Shown here: positions 1 to 25,906 of the stretch, in pieces
How the letters are laid out: the number at the start of each line of letters is the position of its first letter
Position numbering within the stretch: position 1 is the first letter of the stretch
Assembly: GCA_963921795.1 (NCBI GenBank)
Contig: OY997642.1
Location: 36,055,840-36,119,839, forward strand
Length of the DNA stretch: 64,000 nucleotides
Source: Nannobrachium achirus
Lineage: Eukaryota; Chordata; Actinopteri; Myctophiformes; Myctophidae
Reading direction: 5' to 3'
The notes under the pieces: model-generated
What the model saw: only the letters and a program-made list of their open reading frames with translations
What the model was told of the DNA's origin: nothing
Databases searched by the model: none
Made by a program: the position numbers and the translations under genes

Positions 1-397
1 TCACTAACATGCATGTAGTAACCCTTCACTAGTATTGCTTTTAATTATTTTGTTGCCCTTAAAATGATGTTTGTAGAACCTACAGCTACTTGGCTGTGAT
101 ATATTACTGAGTGGGGAATGAGGAATCATGTTCTTTCATAGCCGTTCTATTATTCTGAACTTGAGCATGAATAAAGCATTTCACTTTCCCAAGCTATGTA
201 ACCATATTTGTTTTGTATCCATTGGCAATAGCAGAATTGTCTCCATTACATTTCAAAACTATATTTGGATTTATATCATGGCCAGGCCCAGGTAGCTATT
301 ACAATCCAAGTTTCCACCGAAGTTCAACAGCACTTGAACTGATAAAAATGAAATGGAACAATATATACAATTTTGCTTCTGCAGAACAAGCTTAATA
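1..397. other. mcm4 upstream intron, unique AT-rich sequence
   Basis: No splice-flanked coding block resembling the Ser/Pro/Arg-rich MCM4 N-terminus is visible here. It is presumed intronic because the next exon starts mid-codon at 1113. Confidence 0.5.
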
Positions 398-1068
398 GTC
401 AGGGAAAATTAGCAGAAATCCTGTCAAATCTGGGAATAAATTCCTTACCAAACAATTTCTTCACCAATGTGTTTGTAAAGGTGTCTAGTAACATATCTAA
501 CAAAGATTGAAATTCAACATCCTTAGCAAAATGTTTTACAGCTAGGGTAATTCTGGGTCTCATTCACTTACTATACACTGTACTATAAGGGAAAAAATCA
601 CTCAATCAAAATATGCTTTAAGTGGGATGTGAGGGGTCTAACTAGGTGTTTTTAATTCTGATTCCATTGCAAGCATTTGTTTTGCACGAAAAACATTCCT
701 TGGGCCAAAAATTGACCCCATACACCTTGTGAAAAGTGATGACTCATCACTAAACTATCGTTTTTTTGTCTGATTTTGGCCCAATGAATGTTTTTCGTGC
801 AAAACAAATGCTTGCAATGGATTCAGAATAATTAAAAACGCCTAGTTAGACCCCTAACATGCTACTTAAAGCATATTTTCGGGAGTGATTTTTTTCCCCT
901 TATAGTAAGTGAATGAGACCCAGAATTACCCTAGCTGTCAAACATTTTGCTAGGGATGTTGAATTTCAATCTTTGTTTGATATGTTACTAGAGACCTTTA
1001 CGAACACATTGGTGAAGAAATGGTTTGGTAAGGAATTTATTCCCAGGGTTTTATTAAAATTCCCTGAC
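398..1068. mobile_element. Large palindromic foldback element, TA-flanked
   Basis: The two halves are reverse complements over more than 300 bp per arm. For example TGGGAATAAATTCC near 430 faces GGAATTTATTCCCA near 1032, and the GGTAATTCTGGGTCTCATTC block faces GAATGAGACCCAGAATTACC. The termini are GTCAGGGAA and TTCCCTGAC, each bordered by TA (396-397 and 1069-1070), a possible TA duplication as in Tc1/mariner-type elements. The centre is GTGATGACTCATCAC, holding an AP-1-type TGACTCA at 740-746. No coding capacity. It lies in the mcm4 intron upstream of the first visible exon. Confidence 0.8.
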
Positions 1069-1112
1069 TATAAGTAACTTGAGGTTTTAATGATGTCTTG
1101 CTTATCGTTCAG

Positions 1113-8512
<7,400 letters not shown>

Positions 8513-8570
8513 GGCACACCCAGTTCTTATATTGTACAGTCATTAATTGCACACCTTTTTCTTGTGAACA

Positions 8571-8684
8571 TTAAACAAAAGAACCATCACTGGGGGTTCA
8601 TATTATATTTGAATGTGCTGGTTTGTAGAGATGTACAAAGTGACTTCATCAAGTTTCGGTGATTATTGTGGTATAAACAATAAA
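8571..8684 (+). promoter_or_regulatory. mcm4: mcm4 polyadenylation signals
   Basis: An ATTAAA hexamer at 8571-8576, 59 bp after the stop, and a canonical AATAAA at 8679-8684 followed by a T/G-rich stretch. Either gives a short 3' UTR. Which is used cannot be told from sequence. Confidence 0.55.
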
Positions 8685-9257
8685 AGGTTTTGAATGGCAA
8701 TTTACAAGCTATGATTTTTCAGATGCTAATATTTAAAAGCATTGCTTAATGTTTGATGTCTGGTCTGGGTTAACTTCTGGTAGTTTTCTTTCAGGATTCG
8801 TACGGTAATGTAGTATGCTAGGGTAAAAACTATGCATCCGGTGTTGGCCTGAGGCAATATATAGCTTACTTTTGAATATTCTGGAAGTCTGGGCAAAGTA
8901 AAAGTCTAATTTGCTTTTTGTATCTATAGTACTCTATAGTGTAGGTATGATCCATATCTTGAATTGGCTACTGTACCTGATATGTGTACATTAAAAGCTG
9001 CATTCTGTTTCAAAATGTCTTCAGCTATTGAAGGTTTGTCTTGTGGGTGATCATTAGACTAGTGTGTTAACTTTGTGCATAGCTTATATTGTATGATATC
9101 AAATGATAGCAGATAGGTCTACCGAAATTAAGACCTGATCAGCACATTTTGATATTCTGTTTAAAGCAAAGGAGTATATGAATAACTTGGTTCTGCCACG
9201 CCCACATAATCGAGTGAACTCCATACATCTGGTGCAGCTGGTTTGGCTGGCCTGTAG
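8685..9257. other. mcm4-ube2v2 intergenic sequence
   Basis: AT-rich unique sequence after the mcm4 poly(A) signals. No ORF or recognisable repeat except the start of the GTACTT-rich element at about 9258. Confidence 0.5.
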
Positions 9258-9566
9258 CATGGAATTCAAAATGTACTTCAGTGAAAGTATTCAAAAGTAT
9301 TGGCATCAAAATGTACTTAAAGTACCAACATTAAAAGTACTCATTACGCAAATGTCCCATTTATGTGAGCTGGTATGGCTATTTTCAAATGTCTGAAATA
9401 GTGGTTACAGTATGTTTTGTAATAATCAAAATCTCCAAAGTAACTAAAGTTTAAAAGTGCAATAGTTGGATCCGAGAGATGGTGAAGTAAAGTACTATTG
9501 CTAACACCTTCAAATTGTACTATAAGTGCAGTACTTGAGTAAATGTACTTATTATGTTCCACCATG
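9258..9566. mobile_element. GTACTT-rich fish repeat upstream of ube2v2
   Basis: Shares GAATTCAAAATGTACT, AGTACTTGAGTAAATGTACT and a right end TTCCACCAT with the copies at about 9890-10288 and 55262-55436. It ends about 90 bp before the ube2v2 start codon. A common style of MITE in fish; exact termini uncertain. Confidence 0.6.
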
Positions 9567-9608
9567 CGCTGCCAAAAAGCCAGTGAGTTGCTGCATTTTT
9601 AACTGCCG

Positions 9609-9616
9609 TGACGTCA
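9609..9616 (+). promoter_or_regulatory. Consensus CRE (TGACGTCA) in ube2v2 proximal promoter/5' UTR
   Basis: A perfect CREB/ATF palindrome, 41 bp between its end and the ube2v2 ATG, in the only CpG-containing patch around exon 1. The transcription start is not identifiable, so it may lie in the promoter or the 5' UTR. Confidence 0.5.
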
Positions 9617-9657
9617 CAGTGACACCGCTGGGTGCTGGTGGATCTGGACAGAAGAAG

Positions 9658-12790
<3,133 letters not shown>

Positions 12791-12925
12791 TTGTGACGGA
12801 TTGTTTCGACCCTCTGTCTTAAACCTTATTCTTAGAAATATTGTGTAAATCATCAAGATGCTCACTTCGCACACAAGAACAAGATTGGACTTTATTACTT
12901 ATACTATTACCTAGCTCATTCAAAA

Positions 12926-12931
12926 AATAAA
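12926..12931 (+). promoter_or_regulatory. ube2v2: ube2v2 polyadenylation signal
   Basis: AATAAA 136 bp after the stop codon. A longer 3' UTR using distal signals is possible. Confidence 0.5.
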
Positions 12932-15900
12932 ATCCCTGCAGTAAAGCACTGAGTAGATGGTTAAAAATACTCCCAAGTTCACCCCCCCACCCCCAGAATA
13001 TACCCCTTTATTAAAGTTATTTGGACCATAACGTTTATGTTTGACATGTTCCAACTTAAGGCGGCTTGAAGAGGAAAGCATGGCACTACACATAGGCTGT
13101 CCCAACAATTTTGTGTTCGAATGACTGGTCACTGAAACAAAAGGCAAGATGAGTATATGATGGCATGTTCTGTAACTAATATTAAATAGTTGACTAGAAG
13201 CCACATTTTGAGTTGTTAGTCAAATTTAGCAGGTACATTGAAATATCATTCAGATCAATGAATATTGAATTGTGGCTGTAGTCTAAAAGTAGTGTCACAA
13301 GGTGAGATTTTTTTTTATATATATATCTGTATTTGACACGATACCAATGTTTCTGTTCTACTGCTCTTTGACATGTAACAGACGTTGAAGCCTGTTTCTG
13401 TTCTGAAACCCTTGCATTTAACTTCTACTGAAAATGGCAGGTGTATCAACATGTGATTTTCTGAAATTAAAATCACTGTCTGTGAATGAAGTTGCACATA
13501 TGTTGTATTTGAGTTGTCTTTCATGACAAGAGCATAATAGCCACTTTTACAAGAAAGAGAACCTGCCTCAAGCCGTAGTCCAGTTATCAGCAGATCTTTT
13601 TGCAACAATATGCAAAAACAATTGCTTACAACATGTAAGCTGGCTGTAGTCAACCAAATGAATAGCATTTTCCTCATGTGCTTGTTATAATGAAATGAAA
13701 ATGTATGTCATGTTGATAAAAGTTAAGTGACCAATTGTGCGATTGTTAATTAGCTGGCCATCCAAACCCAGTACATTCTATTTTAGTAGCCAAAACCGAG
13801 ATGTATCAAATACATATTGATGTCTTATTTGTCACATTTTCCCCACGTGGTAATTAAGCAATACACTAACTATGAATTGTTAATCTTGTAAAATGTTTAC
13901 GGATTTGACCTTTCCACTTTTTTCATGTTCCAATCTCCAAAGACATTTCCAGATTTCCTTAGCCATTATTATGAAGTAATGGAAAAGGAATGCCATTGCT
14001 AGGTAACATTTAAACTTGTTGCTACTTGTCAGCAGTCAAAAGCGTGTGTAGTGATTAAACCTGGTCCTATATTTATTGATTCTTTTAGTGTGTCTTTCCA
14101 GTTCAGTTCTAACAGCGGTAAGTCCTTAAAACACCTCCAGACAATTGTGTTTAATGTGTAAATTAATACCTTGCATATAGTAATAGTAAATGGTTAGAAC
14201 AAGGATTGGTTATCTTTTAATGCAAATATAACACATATAACTTAATAATTAATGTGGCCATACGTGTTAATACAAATGTAGGTGTTTGATTTAATTGCCA
14301 ATGTTATCATGCCAATTGACATGAATCGACAGTAGTGGCAATATTTATTTATTAAAAAGGGTTTTGTTACAATACAATTTGACGTCATATATCATGAAGG
14401 CAATATCATACACATACACAACTTGGAATAGCATCTTGGGGCCTCAATGGGCCCTATGCACAGCAGCCTTATTGGACAAACTGAGAGGCTCTTCCTACTT
14501 CCACAGGTGTTACCAATGATGCCAATGAAGGCTCTCTTCCATTATGGTCAAACAGTCAGAGTGCAATAATATTGTACATGTTTGCTCACTGGAAACACTG
14601 CTACATCAGTGGGTCTCAAAAGTGTGGTCCAGGGACCCTCATGGCTCTTTGAGGGGGTTCCAAATGGACCCTCCCATTTGAACACTACACTCATAGCCTT
14701 GTATTAGAATGAATAACCCCCAAATTCATATTTGACACAGGCTCATCTGATGTTTTGGCCAGGGATGGGATACCCCATATGTGTTGTTAAATAGGCCTAT
14801 TTATATTCAAAAATCAAAATAGCTTTTTGTTTTGTGTTGATGGTAGTAGCTACGTTGTCCTGAAAGGCAAATCACCAGTTGGGACAGTAGCCTTACGTTA
14901 GAGTGTCTTAATGTAAGGCTAGTGGGACAGGTAGATTTATATGATGGGGTGTAGTGGCTGCCACTGGGTCTGGCTGCATCTCCCCACCTGCCCAGTCTTC
15001 CATTCAGACCTGCTCCCTGCATCCTGGTAGGCCATATGCCAGCCTTCTATTGTTTTGATTGATTAATTGATTGACAACAAGCATAGGCTATGTACAAAAC
15101 AAATTTTAAGTCAAAAGGATGTCACAAGAAATCCCGTAGCCTACAGTGAAAACAATTTAACGTTTAATCTGACACATTTACGTCAGCCTGATCAAACCTG
15201 GATCAAACTCGTGAATGGACAAGTGAGCCTGCAATGCAGCCAAGGTGCAAATTCCGAAAAACGCTCAGAGCAGAACAGTGCTTTGACTTAACAAAACGTT
15301 GGAACATGAGAAAATGTTTGTGAACATTGATGATGCTGCCATTGCAACCTTCACAAAATGCACTACGAGCCGAATCTGCTGTTCTCCTGACTGGCCTCCC
15401 ACATCTCAAGGTAGGGTACCTACAGTATGTTTATCTTGATGTAGGAAATATCAAATATGTTTTTAATTTTAATTTGTTCTTGTAAATATAGGCCTATCTG
15501 TTTTATGCACAAATCTTAAGAGGAACGCAATAGTCTTGATGTTGCTTGCTGGAGATTATTCGAAACCGGACTTCTTTTCATGGACAGTTTGGACACTGAT
15601 CATGAGGCGCCATCTAGTGGCAAAAGTACACATATTTATGAAACATTTCTGCTTGTTCTACCATAGCATGAAGGAAAATATTTCCTTGTGATCCTCTTTT
15701 TATTTAGAGTTACTTTGATGTCTAGCCTACTTCATTTATGAGCAGTGTAGGTCCTACATCTGGCTTTGTAAGTAAGCCATCCCACACTGGCCAAGCTTTT
15801 CAGTAGGCCTATGCTTAATGAAATGTACTCATCAATAGCATATAGGGCCTATCATAACTCATCACTTTTTTTGTGATTATTACTTTTTATTCCTTTTCAG

Positions 15901-16359
15901 TTTTGGATGTATACATACTTAAAGGAATGATCAACAGGCAAGCAATATTATTCATGCAAGAAAAGTCTATCTCATACATTAACAAGGAGACTATGAGCAG
16001 GTTCTGTAGCCAACACTGTAAAGAGACAAGACGTCTACATTATCACACGGTTAAAACATAAGCTTTGTTGTGTAATTTCTAATATTCAACCATGCTGTAA
16101 TACGCAAGATCCATGTTGTATATTGTGGGAATGTGTTTGTGTAAATACCGGTACTCATATATTCTATTGAGCAGACACAGACTAGTGGATGAGCTCTCAC
16201 TATAATGTTTCCTAACAAGGCAGACAGTTGTAGCCTACATATTCTCAAACCTACAAGGTGTTTCGCAATGTGTTTCAACATTCACTAATATGATCATCAT
16301 CATTCATGTTGTTGTTCCAGTAGGTCTCCTTTAGTGCCCAGTACACACAAGTGTCCAGT
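12932..16359. other. Intergenic, mostly unique AT-rich sequence
   Basis: No supported exon on either strand. At about 14608-14760 there is the left part of a hAT-like MITE (CAGTGGGTCTCAAAAGTGTG and GGGACC repeats). The minus-strand open frame at 13315-13677 has no recognisable domain and is treated as chance. Confidence 0.5.
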
Positions 16360-16501
16360 AACAGGTTAGCTTGACCCATCTAGATGCCAACATGTTGTAA
16401 GCTGTCAAGTCATACTTGACCATGGATATTAACAGGTTAGCTTGACCCATCTAGATGCCAACATGTTGTAAGCTGCCAAGTCATACTTGACCATGGATAT
16501 T
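16360..16501. repeat. 71-bp tandem duplication
   Basis: Two adjacent 71-bp copies (16360-16430 and 16431-16501) that differ at one base (GCTGTCAAG versus GCTGCCAAG). Confidence 0.95.
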
Positions 16502-17049
16502 TTTAACATAGGTTCTCATTACAGACTATACACAGTAAGTGGTACAGCTAGAGGAATCACGCTGTGACTATAAAAGACCTGTATTCACATACATTGTCTT
16601 AGCTTATTTTAGGCTTAGCTTTCTGTCCTGACAAACCATGTGTGCTTAATTGTATCATCTTGACTGTGTGAAGATGTACAACCATTTTTTGGAAAGTTAA
16701 TACATGTACAGGTGACAGTATTCTACCTCGTCAGACTCCACTGATCACTAGAAAGAGTGCATGGTTTGTTGTGAGTATACAACACATGCTTTATACGCAT
16801 CAATAAAACACATTCTGTCCTCTGCAGGCCTACTATTACCAATTTACTTAAGTGCATACACATCTGTTTTGTGTTTATTTTGAAAACCAAGTTTCTGTAT
16901 TCTTGAAGCTTATGCAAGAGAATTGTTTCTAATGCTTTGAAAAGTATGCTGCCAGGGTAATTGGTCTGTAATGTTCTATTCTGGATATTTTACAGGTTTT
17001 GTCTTTGACATGGCAAACGGTACTAATAAGACAGACAAAATAGTCTTAA

Positions 17050-17813
17050 AGGAGTAGTTCACCCTAGCCTGCCTCCAGACCAGAGACCCCGCCCACTCTC
17101 AGAGTGGACTCTTTCTCTGGTCTGGAGCTGAGTACAGGAATCACTTTTTATTTTCGGTTGCTCCAATGAGCGCGGGGGTTGGGGGTGGGTCTAACGAATA
17201 TCCAATCCGCGCAGCAGTTGAAACGATTCAAACGAAGTTCACACACAGGCAGGCTGAGGAAGGCACACGCACACACACGCACGCGCTGAGTTCACCAAGC
17301 TGTTTATGTTGATTACATGTTTCTGGTCGCAGTTCTGTCACTGGCACAGACAGAGACACACACACAATCACACACACAGTCCGTGACCGTGCGTCGCGTC
17401 CACCGTGTGTCTCGATCACCGTGCATCGCGATCACTCGCGCGCGGATGCGCGCGTGCACGCTCGCAAAAAAAGTCCCTCCCTGTAAATCGCTTACAATAG
17501 AGCACAGCTTCAGACTAAAGCGTGAGCTGAGTCTGAAATCAGGCTAAGTTCACCCCCAAAATGACTTTTTTTCTATTGATTAGTCACGCCATGGAGAGTA
17601 GAGTTCAATAATATTTTTTTCTAAGACAAAAAATTGATTCGATTAAATTTACCCCCATTGATTCCGGATATCCGGAACGAATGGGGGTAAATTTATTGTT
17701 ATCACATTTTTGTCTTAGGAATGCGACAAAAAAATCAAAATATTATTGAACTCTGGTCTCCATGGCGTGACTAATCAATAGAAAAAAAGTCATTTTGGGG
17801 GTGAACTACTCCT
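17050..17813. mobile_element. TTAA-flanked palindromic MITE, interrupted
   Basis: Ends AGGAGTAGTTCACCC and GGGTGAACTACTCCT, with TTAA on both sides (17046-17049, 17814-17817), as in piggyBac- or Kolobok-type insertion. Once the 482-bp insertion at 17065-17546 is removed, the element is a near-perfect palindrome with its centre around CCGGATATCCGG (about 17664-17675). Confidence 0.85.
17065..17546. mobile_element. Nested element with 9-bp duplication and TAGCCTG ends
   Basis: Interrupts the TTAA element. AGTTCACCC occurs at 17056-17064 and again at 17547-17555, a perfect 9-bp duplication. Ends TAGCCTG and CAGGCTA, each followed inward by a CAGAC motif. Near the left end is a hairpin CTCCAGACCAGAGA / TCTCTGGTCTGGAG. 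GC-rich and CpG-bearing inside (about 17390-17460). Confidence 0.8.
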
Positions 17814-17817
17814 TTAA

Positions 17818-21178
<3,361 letters not shown>

Positions 21179-21186
21179 AGGCAGAG

Positions 21187-21608
21187 CATTGGTCCTCAAA
21201 GTGGGGTCCTTGGAGAGGGAGAGGGGGGGGGGGGGGGGGGGGTTCCAGGGTGTCTCCAGCTAAAGTAGTTAACATAGCATCACTATCATTTTAAGTCCAT
21301 CCATCCATCCATCCATCTCAACCCGCCCTGCGGAATGGGCTCTCTGGGGTAACAGTTCCAACTGAGATTTCCAGAGTTCCCTTTTAAATATTCCACTTCA
21401 TCCATGCATACATGTATGTACATACATATTTACAATCTCACAGTGCGTCATTTCCTGCCACGCTACAAGCTTGTACATATTTAAAAAATATTGAAACTTT
21501 TACATAAATCTTCTCATCAGGGACGATGGCACAAAACATTTTCAGATGGGGGTTCATGGCCAAATATCAATTTGGGGATCCTTGACTTGACAAAGTTGAG
21601 AACCATTG
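21187..21608. mobile_element. Old hAT-like MITE
   Basis: Ends CATTGGTCCTCAAAGTGGGG and TTGAGAACCATTG, with internal G-run, CAGATGGGGGTTCATGG and GGGGATCCTTGAC blocks shared with other copies. No clean 8-bp duplication. Contains CATC repeats at 21296-21316 and a decayed hairpin (about 21430-21470). Confidence 0.65.
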
Positions 21609-21616
21609 GGTTAGAG

Positions 21617-24600
21617 GACATGGCAGTTCTCAAAAGGCAGGGACAGTGTGATGATGCTTTGACTCTCCTCCAGGCTCCACTTGTGCATGTTGTCATCATT
21701 ATTCATAAGAACAGTGACATGTTCTGCACTTTCCTGAGGGTACTGTTACTGTGTGAAGCTAGCTGCCAACCGCCTCTGCCCTCATAGGGCTATTGATGTG
21801 AGCACAGCGCACTGATTAATAGATCTCATTGAGACATAATTCATAACATTAAGCCATTGCATTTCTGAAAGCAAAGGATGTTAGTCTTGCGTGCGTGCGT
21901 GCGTGCATGCTTGCGTGTGCGCACTGCGCATGCATAGATGAGTGTGGGTGTGTGATGATGACGCTGTGTTTGCTGTGTAGGAGATGACCTTACTGGTCCT
22001 ATATCTATGAGATCAGATATGACATGCTTGGTGCCTTATAGCTTGCACTGGAAAATCCAGAGTGTTCATTTCAACTCTGAAATTGTACTAATGTAACAAA
22101 ATGGACCTGCAAGGGTCCATTTGGTGCCATTTGTACACCATCAGAGTTACAAATGGTTAAATAATCACTGAGGATTATACTGTGTGAATGGATTCCTGTT
22201 TGCTCTAGTCTTTCATAACCAATGGTATTCTTTTTTTTATCATTTCAACAGCTATGTGCACACTGGAAGCCATAAATATTAATTCAGAGCCAGATGGTGT
22301 TGCATCTGATTTTAGCCTATAAACCCCAAATATATAAGATACACCATTGGGTTGAAGCTTATTCTTTTATTCATCACGTGTAACGTATTCCCCTCAGGAG
22401 GCTCCACTAAACCTATGTTCACGATGTCTCCAATTTTGAGAATCCTATCTGAATGTTTGCAGCAAATCCCCGTGCTGACTTTTTAACCTCCAGCCCATCA
22501 GACTTATCTGAATATAAAACTCAGACACCTGCACAAAGACATCAATTTAATCCCCTTTCTCTTTTATCACGTCTTTCCTCAAGAAAATCCCAAATATTAA
22601 GCTTACTGAGCTTATTTCAGTTTCGCCACAACTTTTACTTTTGGTTTATTTATAAAGGCCTCATCCAGGCTGCCGCCATAGACCGCGTATGAAAAGGGTA
22701 GATGTAGTATTCGGTCATAGGGGACCGAAGACAGAGAGCCTGAGAATGCTTAGTGATCTAAGTTGGGAAGGAATGTGTTGAGGAGGACATAAGGCTCATC
22801 TGCTAGCTGCCTGCTGCAACCAGGCCTCCTCAGTGACTTCCCAGAGTTCTCACCTTTTGTACCCCCCCCACCCCCACCCCCCAGGGCCAAGCGGTCATGT
22901 TATTCGTCTGCTGATACTGTTAAAAGCTTTGTCTTTTTTATGGCTAGATGGAAAGAACAATCTCTCTCTCTCTCTCTTCACTAAATATTCGGACTCTTTT
23001 TATTTATTTAGCACGCGCACCGTATGCATATTTTATATTGTTGTACTGTTATCTGACTTTTCCTTTGTTTCTTCTCTATTCTTATAAATTATATTACTAT
23101 TTTGTGACTGCAAATCATTGGGGCTTGTACAGAAAATATTCTCACTCGCTTTTTTTACACCTGTAAACTTGAACCGTATGTGACCATGTGTCATGATGAT
23201 ATATGAGTCGTTGTGATGGTTGCACCGGAGCCTTAAGACATTTTGAGGACTGTAGACAATAACGGGCTCATGTACACAGTGGCTAGAGATGGAAATTGCA
23301 GCCAAAGGCGCGCCGATTCACAACAATAACGTTAAAGTCCAGCCGAGAATGAGATATGCCTCATTGTTTCTCTTTTGGTAGAGTTGTTTATTGTTTATAA
23401 AAAAGATGTACAAGTAATACAATAGCATTGTTTACCCTTGGTAATTACTCACATATTCAGTTTTTTGGGCTTGGAAAACAGAGCATCTGTTGTGTGTTTA
23501 AGAGCTGTATTTACAGTGAGCAACATGAATGGTCTGCTCTCACTGTGAGAAAAGGGACAGATTGAAACCACATGTCGTGTTGCACTCTCGGGTCCCTGGG
23601 CTATTGACATGCACTTCACACAGACTTCCACATTCGGATATGCTGCTGCACAGTGGGCGCTTGAGGTCATTTTTATGCGTATGGATGTTAGAATATATGA
23701 CTTGCAGAATGACAGTCACAGTCTACAGGCATCCTCTGATTTTAATCTTTTTTACCAGTGTGTGATGCCAAACACTACAACATGAATAAAATAGCCAATG
23801 CTGATGATGTGTTCCGTCTCGGGTCAGTGTGACACCGAAGAAGGCCTCACACAGACTGTTGCAAAAGGCAGGGAAAAAGATTACCAAATAATCTGTGTAC
23901 TTATTGCATTCCAGGTTATTTATACAGAGCAAAGAAAAAAAAAGGCAGTAGACTTCATGTCTCTGCTCAGCGGGAACTATTAAATTACCACTGGATGTTT
24001 TTAATTACTTCACATAAATGTTGGAACACAACACTTCTCCAGTGTTGGGGCTCTATAACGTCTCACATGTTTAGGGAAACACTGGCTTGCACTTAATCAC
24101 GGTGGTCCCTGTGTGATTCTGACATTGGAAATGTGGCTTTGTGAGAGAAAAGTGAGCATTCCTTCTGCTGGCGCAAGGGAGAGGAAATGGGTAATAAAAC
24201 CAGAAAGAAAAAAGAAAAAAAACCTCTGCGGCGTGCTGGAGCCAGTGATTCTGGGATCCACTTAATTGCTCTTAAATGAAAAAGATTTTTGGCTTCCCAT
24301 TTGCTGTGTTTAAAGAAAGTCAAGTCAAATCCCACATGTATACCAGCCAAGCGACGACCCTCGTCCAGCGGTAGAAGCACTAATCCCTCTCTTTCAGTGT
24401 GCCATCAGTAATATTATTATTAATTTTAAAGAAAACAGCTGCTTTCAGTCAGCAAACACCAGAGGAGGCACAACTTCAGCTCCTTCCTATTTTGCTGAAC
24501 CTATACACTCATTGGGGAGATGGTGGCATTTTGATTGTTATTATTCTATCACTGTGGCTGTTCAGTCTTGGAAATGGAACTGCAGATCTTGACAAATATG

Positions 24601-25189
24601 AAGAAATATGAAGTTTCTTTGTCCTGGTAATATTAACTGTGGTGCATTGCAGAAGGATAATTCTATTTCCTTTATGATGCTTTGGGATGAATCTAGTTTG
24701 TCATTGTCAATTCTGTTGCGATCATTCTTCCGAGCATGTGTGATGCAGGCCTATGTCTGGCAGTTACCAATACAGTACGTAGGCTAAAGCCTAATTCATG
24801 TTTTGGTGAAAAGGGGCATGCCATGCTTGTCGCTTGACAAAAAACAAATTCTTTGTCACCACACTTTATGCCAAAGCATAAATTCAATGTGATGACATCA
24901 CCCCATTGTACAATACAAACCCCAAAGTCAATCCTCCAGTTCTAGGCAACACAGAAGAGGGGGAACTCTAAGGTATATTAATGACATAATTCAATATTGA
25001 AAATGGGTGGTCTTCCCCTTTTCCCCCGTTTCATTGCTCATCACAGTTGTCCTGTATTTTCATGGTGCCATTCTCGAAGAGCATCAGATCACCTTAAATA
25101 AAATGTCTCAGTAAATTGTGTAATTACACCTTAATCATAATGGGTGTGAGGGTGCCACTCGGCCAGTTATGACTGTAATGTCATTTTAA
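21617..25189. other. Intergenic, unique sequence; one short MITE
   Basis: No exon supported. 22048-22186 is a short element with ends near AAAATCCAGAGTG and CACTGAGGATTATACTGTG, related to 52352-52466. GTGC repeats at about 21888-21906. The rest is non-repetitive. Confidence 0.45.
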
Positions 25190-25197
25190 GCTGTCAC

Positions 25198-25906
25198 CAG
25201 GGGCGTCACAAGGGGGGTGGGGGGGTGGGGTGGGGGGGGGGGGTGGGACTGAGTTACCAGGGCCCAAGGTGGAGGGGCCTTAATTATTTTATCCACCTCT
25301 TTCCGCGGGAGTTTGCTGGAGGCGACTGGAGATTATTTGGACCACACTTCCGGTTTAACAGCAGACATACAAGCTCACGTCGTGTCGCAGATGCAGCCTG
25401 TTGTGAGCTTGTAAATCACACTCGGCTGCGGCGCCGGAAGCTCGGTACAGCGTCCGCGCAATGCACTATGGGGCGTTGGAAACTCGTGGATACTTTAGCT
25501 ATTGAAAAATTGAAGATATACAAGCTCACAGCGAGCTTTTAGATCTGCTATTTTTGAAAAGTCGTGAAAATGTTCACGTGCAAATCTTTGAATATATTGT
25601 TTAAGCGAACATTTGTAACTCAAATCTTGTATCTGGGGGGTCCCTGGAACTAAATATTTTGACATGGGGGTCCGTGGCCAAATACATATAATTTTGGGGG
25701 TCCTTCACATGAAAAAGTTTGAGCACCACTGACATAGAAACATACGTTTAATACAAAATAAAATAAAAACATTCACAAGTAGCAGATCTACAAGCTTGCA
25801 GAGTGCCGCGCTGTGAGCTTGTATATCTGCTATTTTTCAATAGTTAAAGCACAAGATGTGAGTGAATCCTTGTACCCAGGGCCCAGAACTTGGTGCGACA
25901 CCCCTG
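25198..25906. mobile_element. hAT-like element carrying internal hairpins
   Basis: Ends CAGGGGCGTCACAAGG and GGTGCGACACCCCTG, flanked by a perfect GCTGTCAC (25190-25197 and 25907-25914). Shares both ends and interior with 46908-47498. Contains three hairpin-family copies (about 25365-25412, 25505-25555, 25784-25840). Confidence 0.9.

Noticed and set aside
13315-13677. Minus-strand 120-residue frame as a gene
   Set aside because: No recognisable domain, no splice or promoter logic, composition like its AT-rich surroundings.
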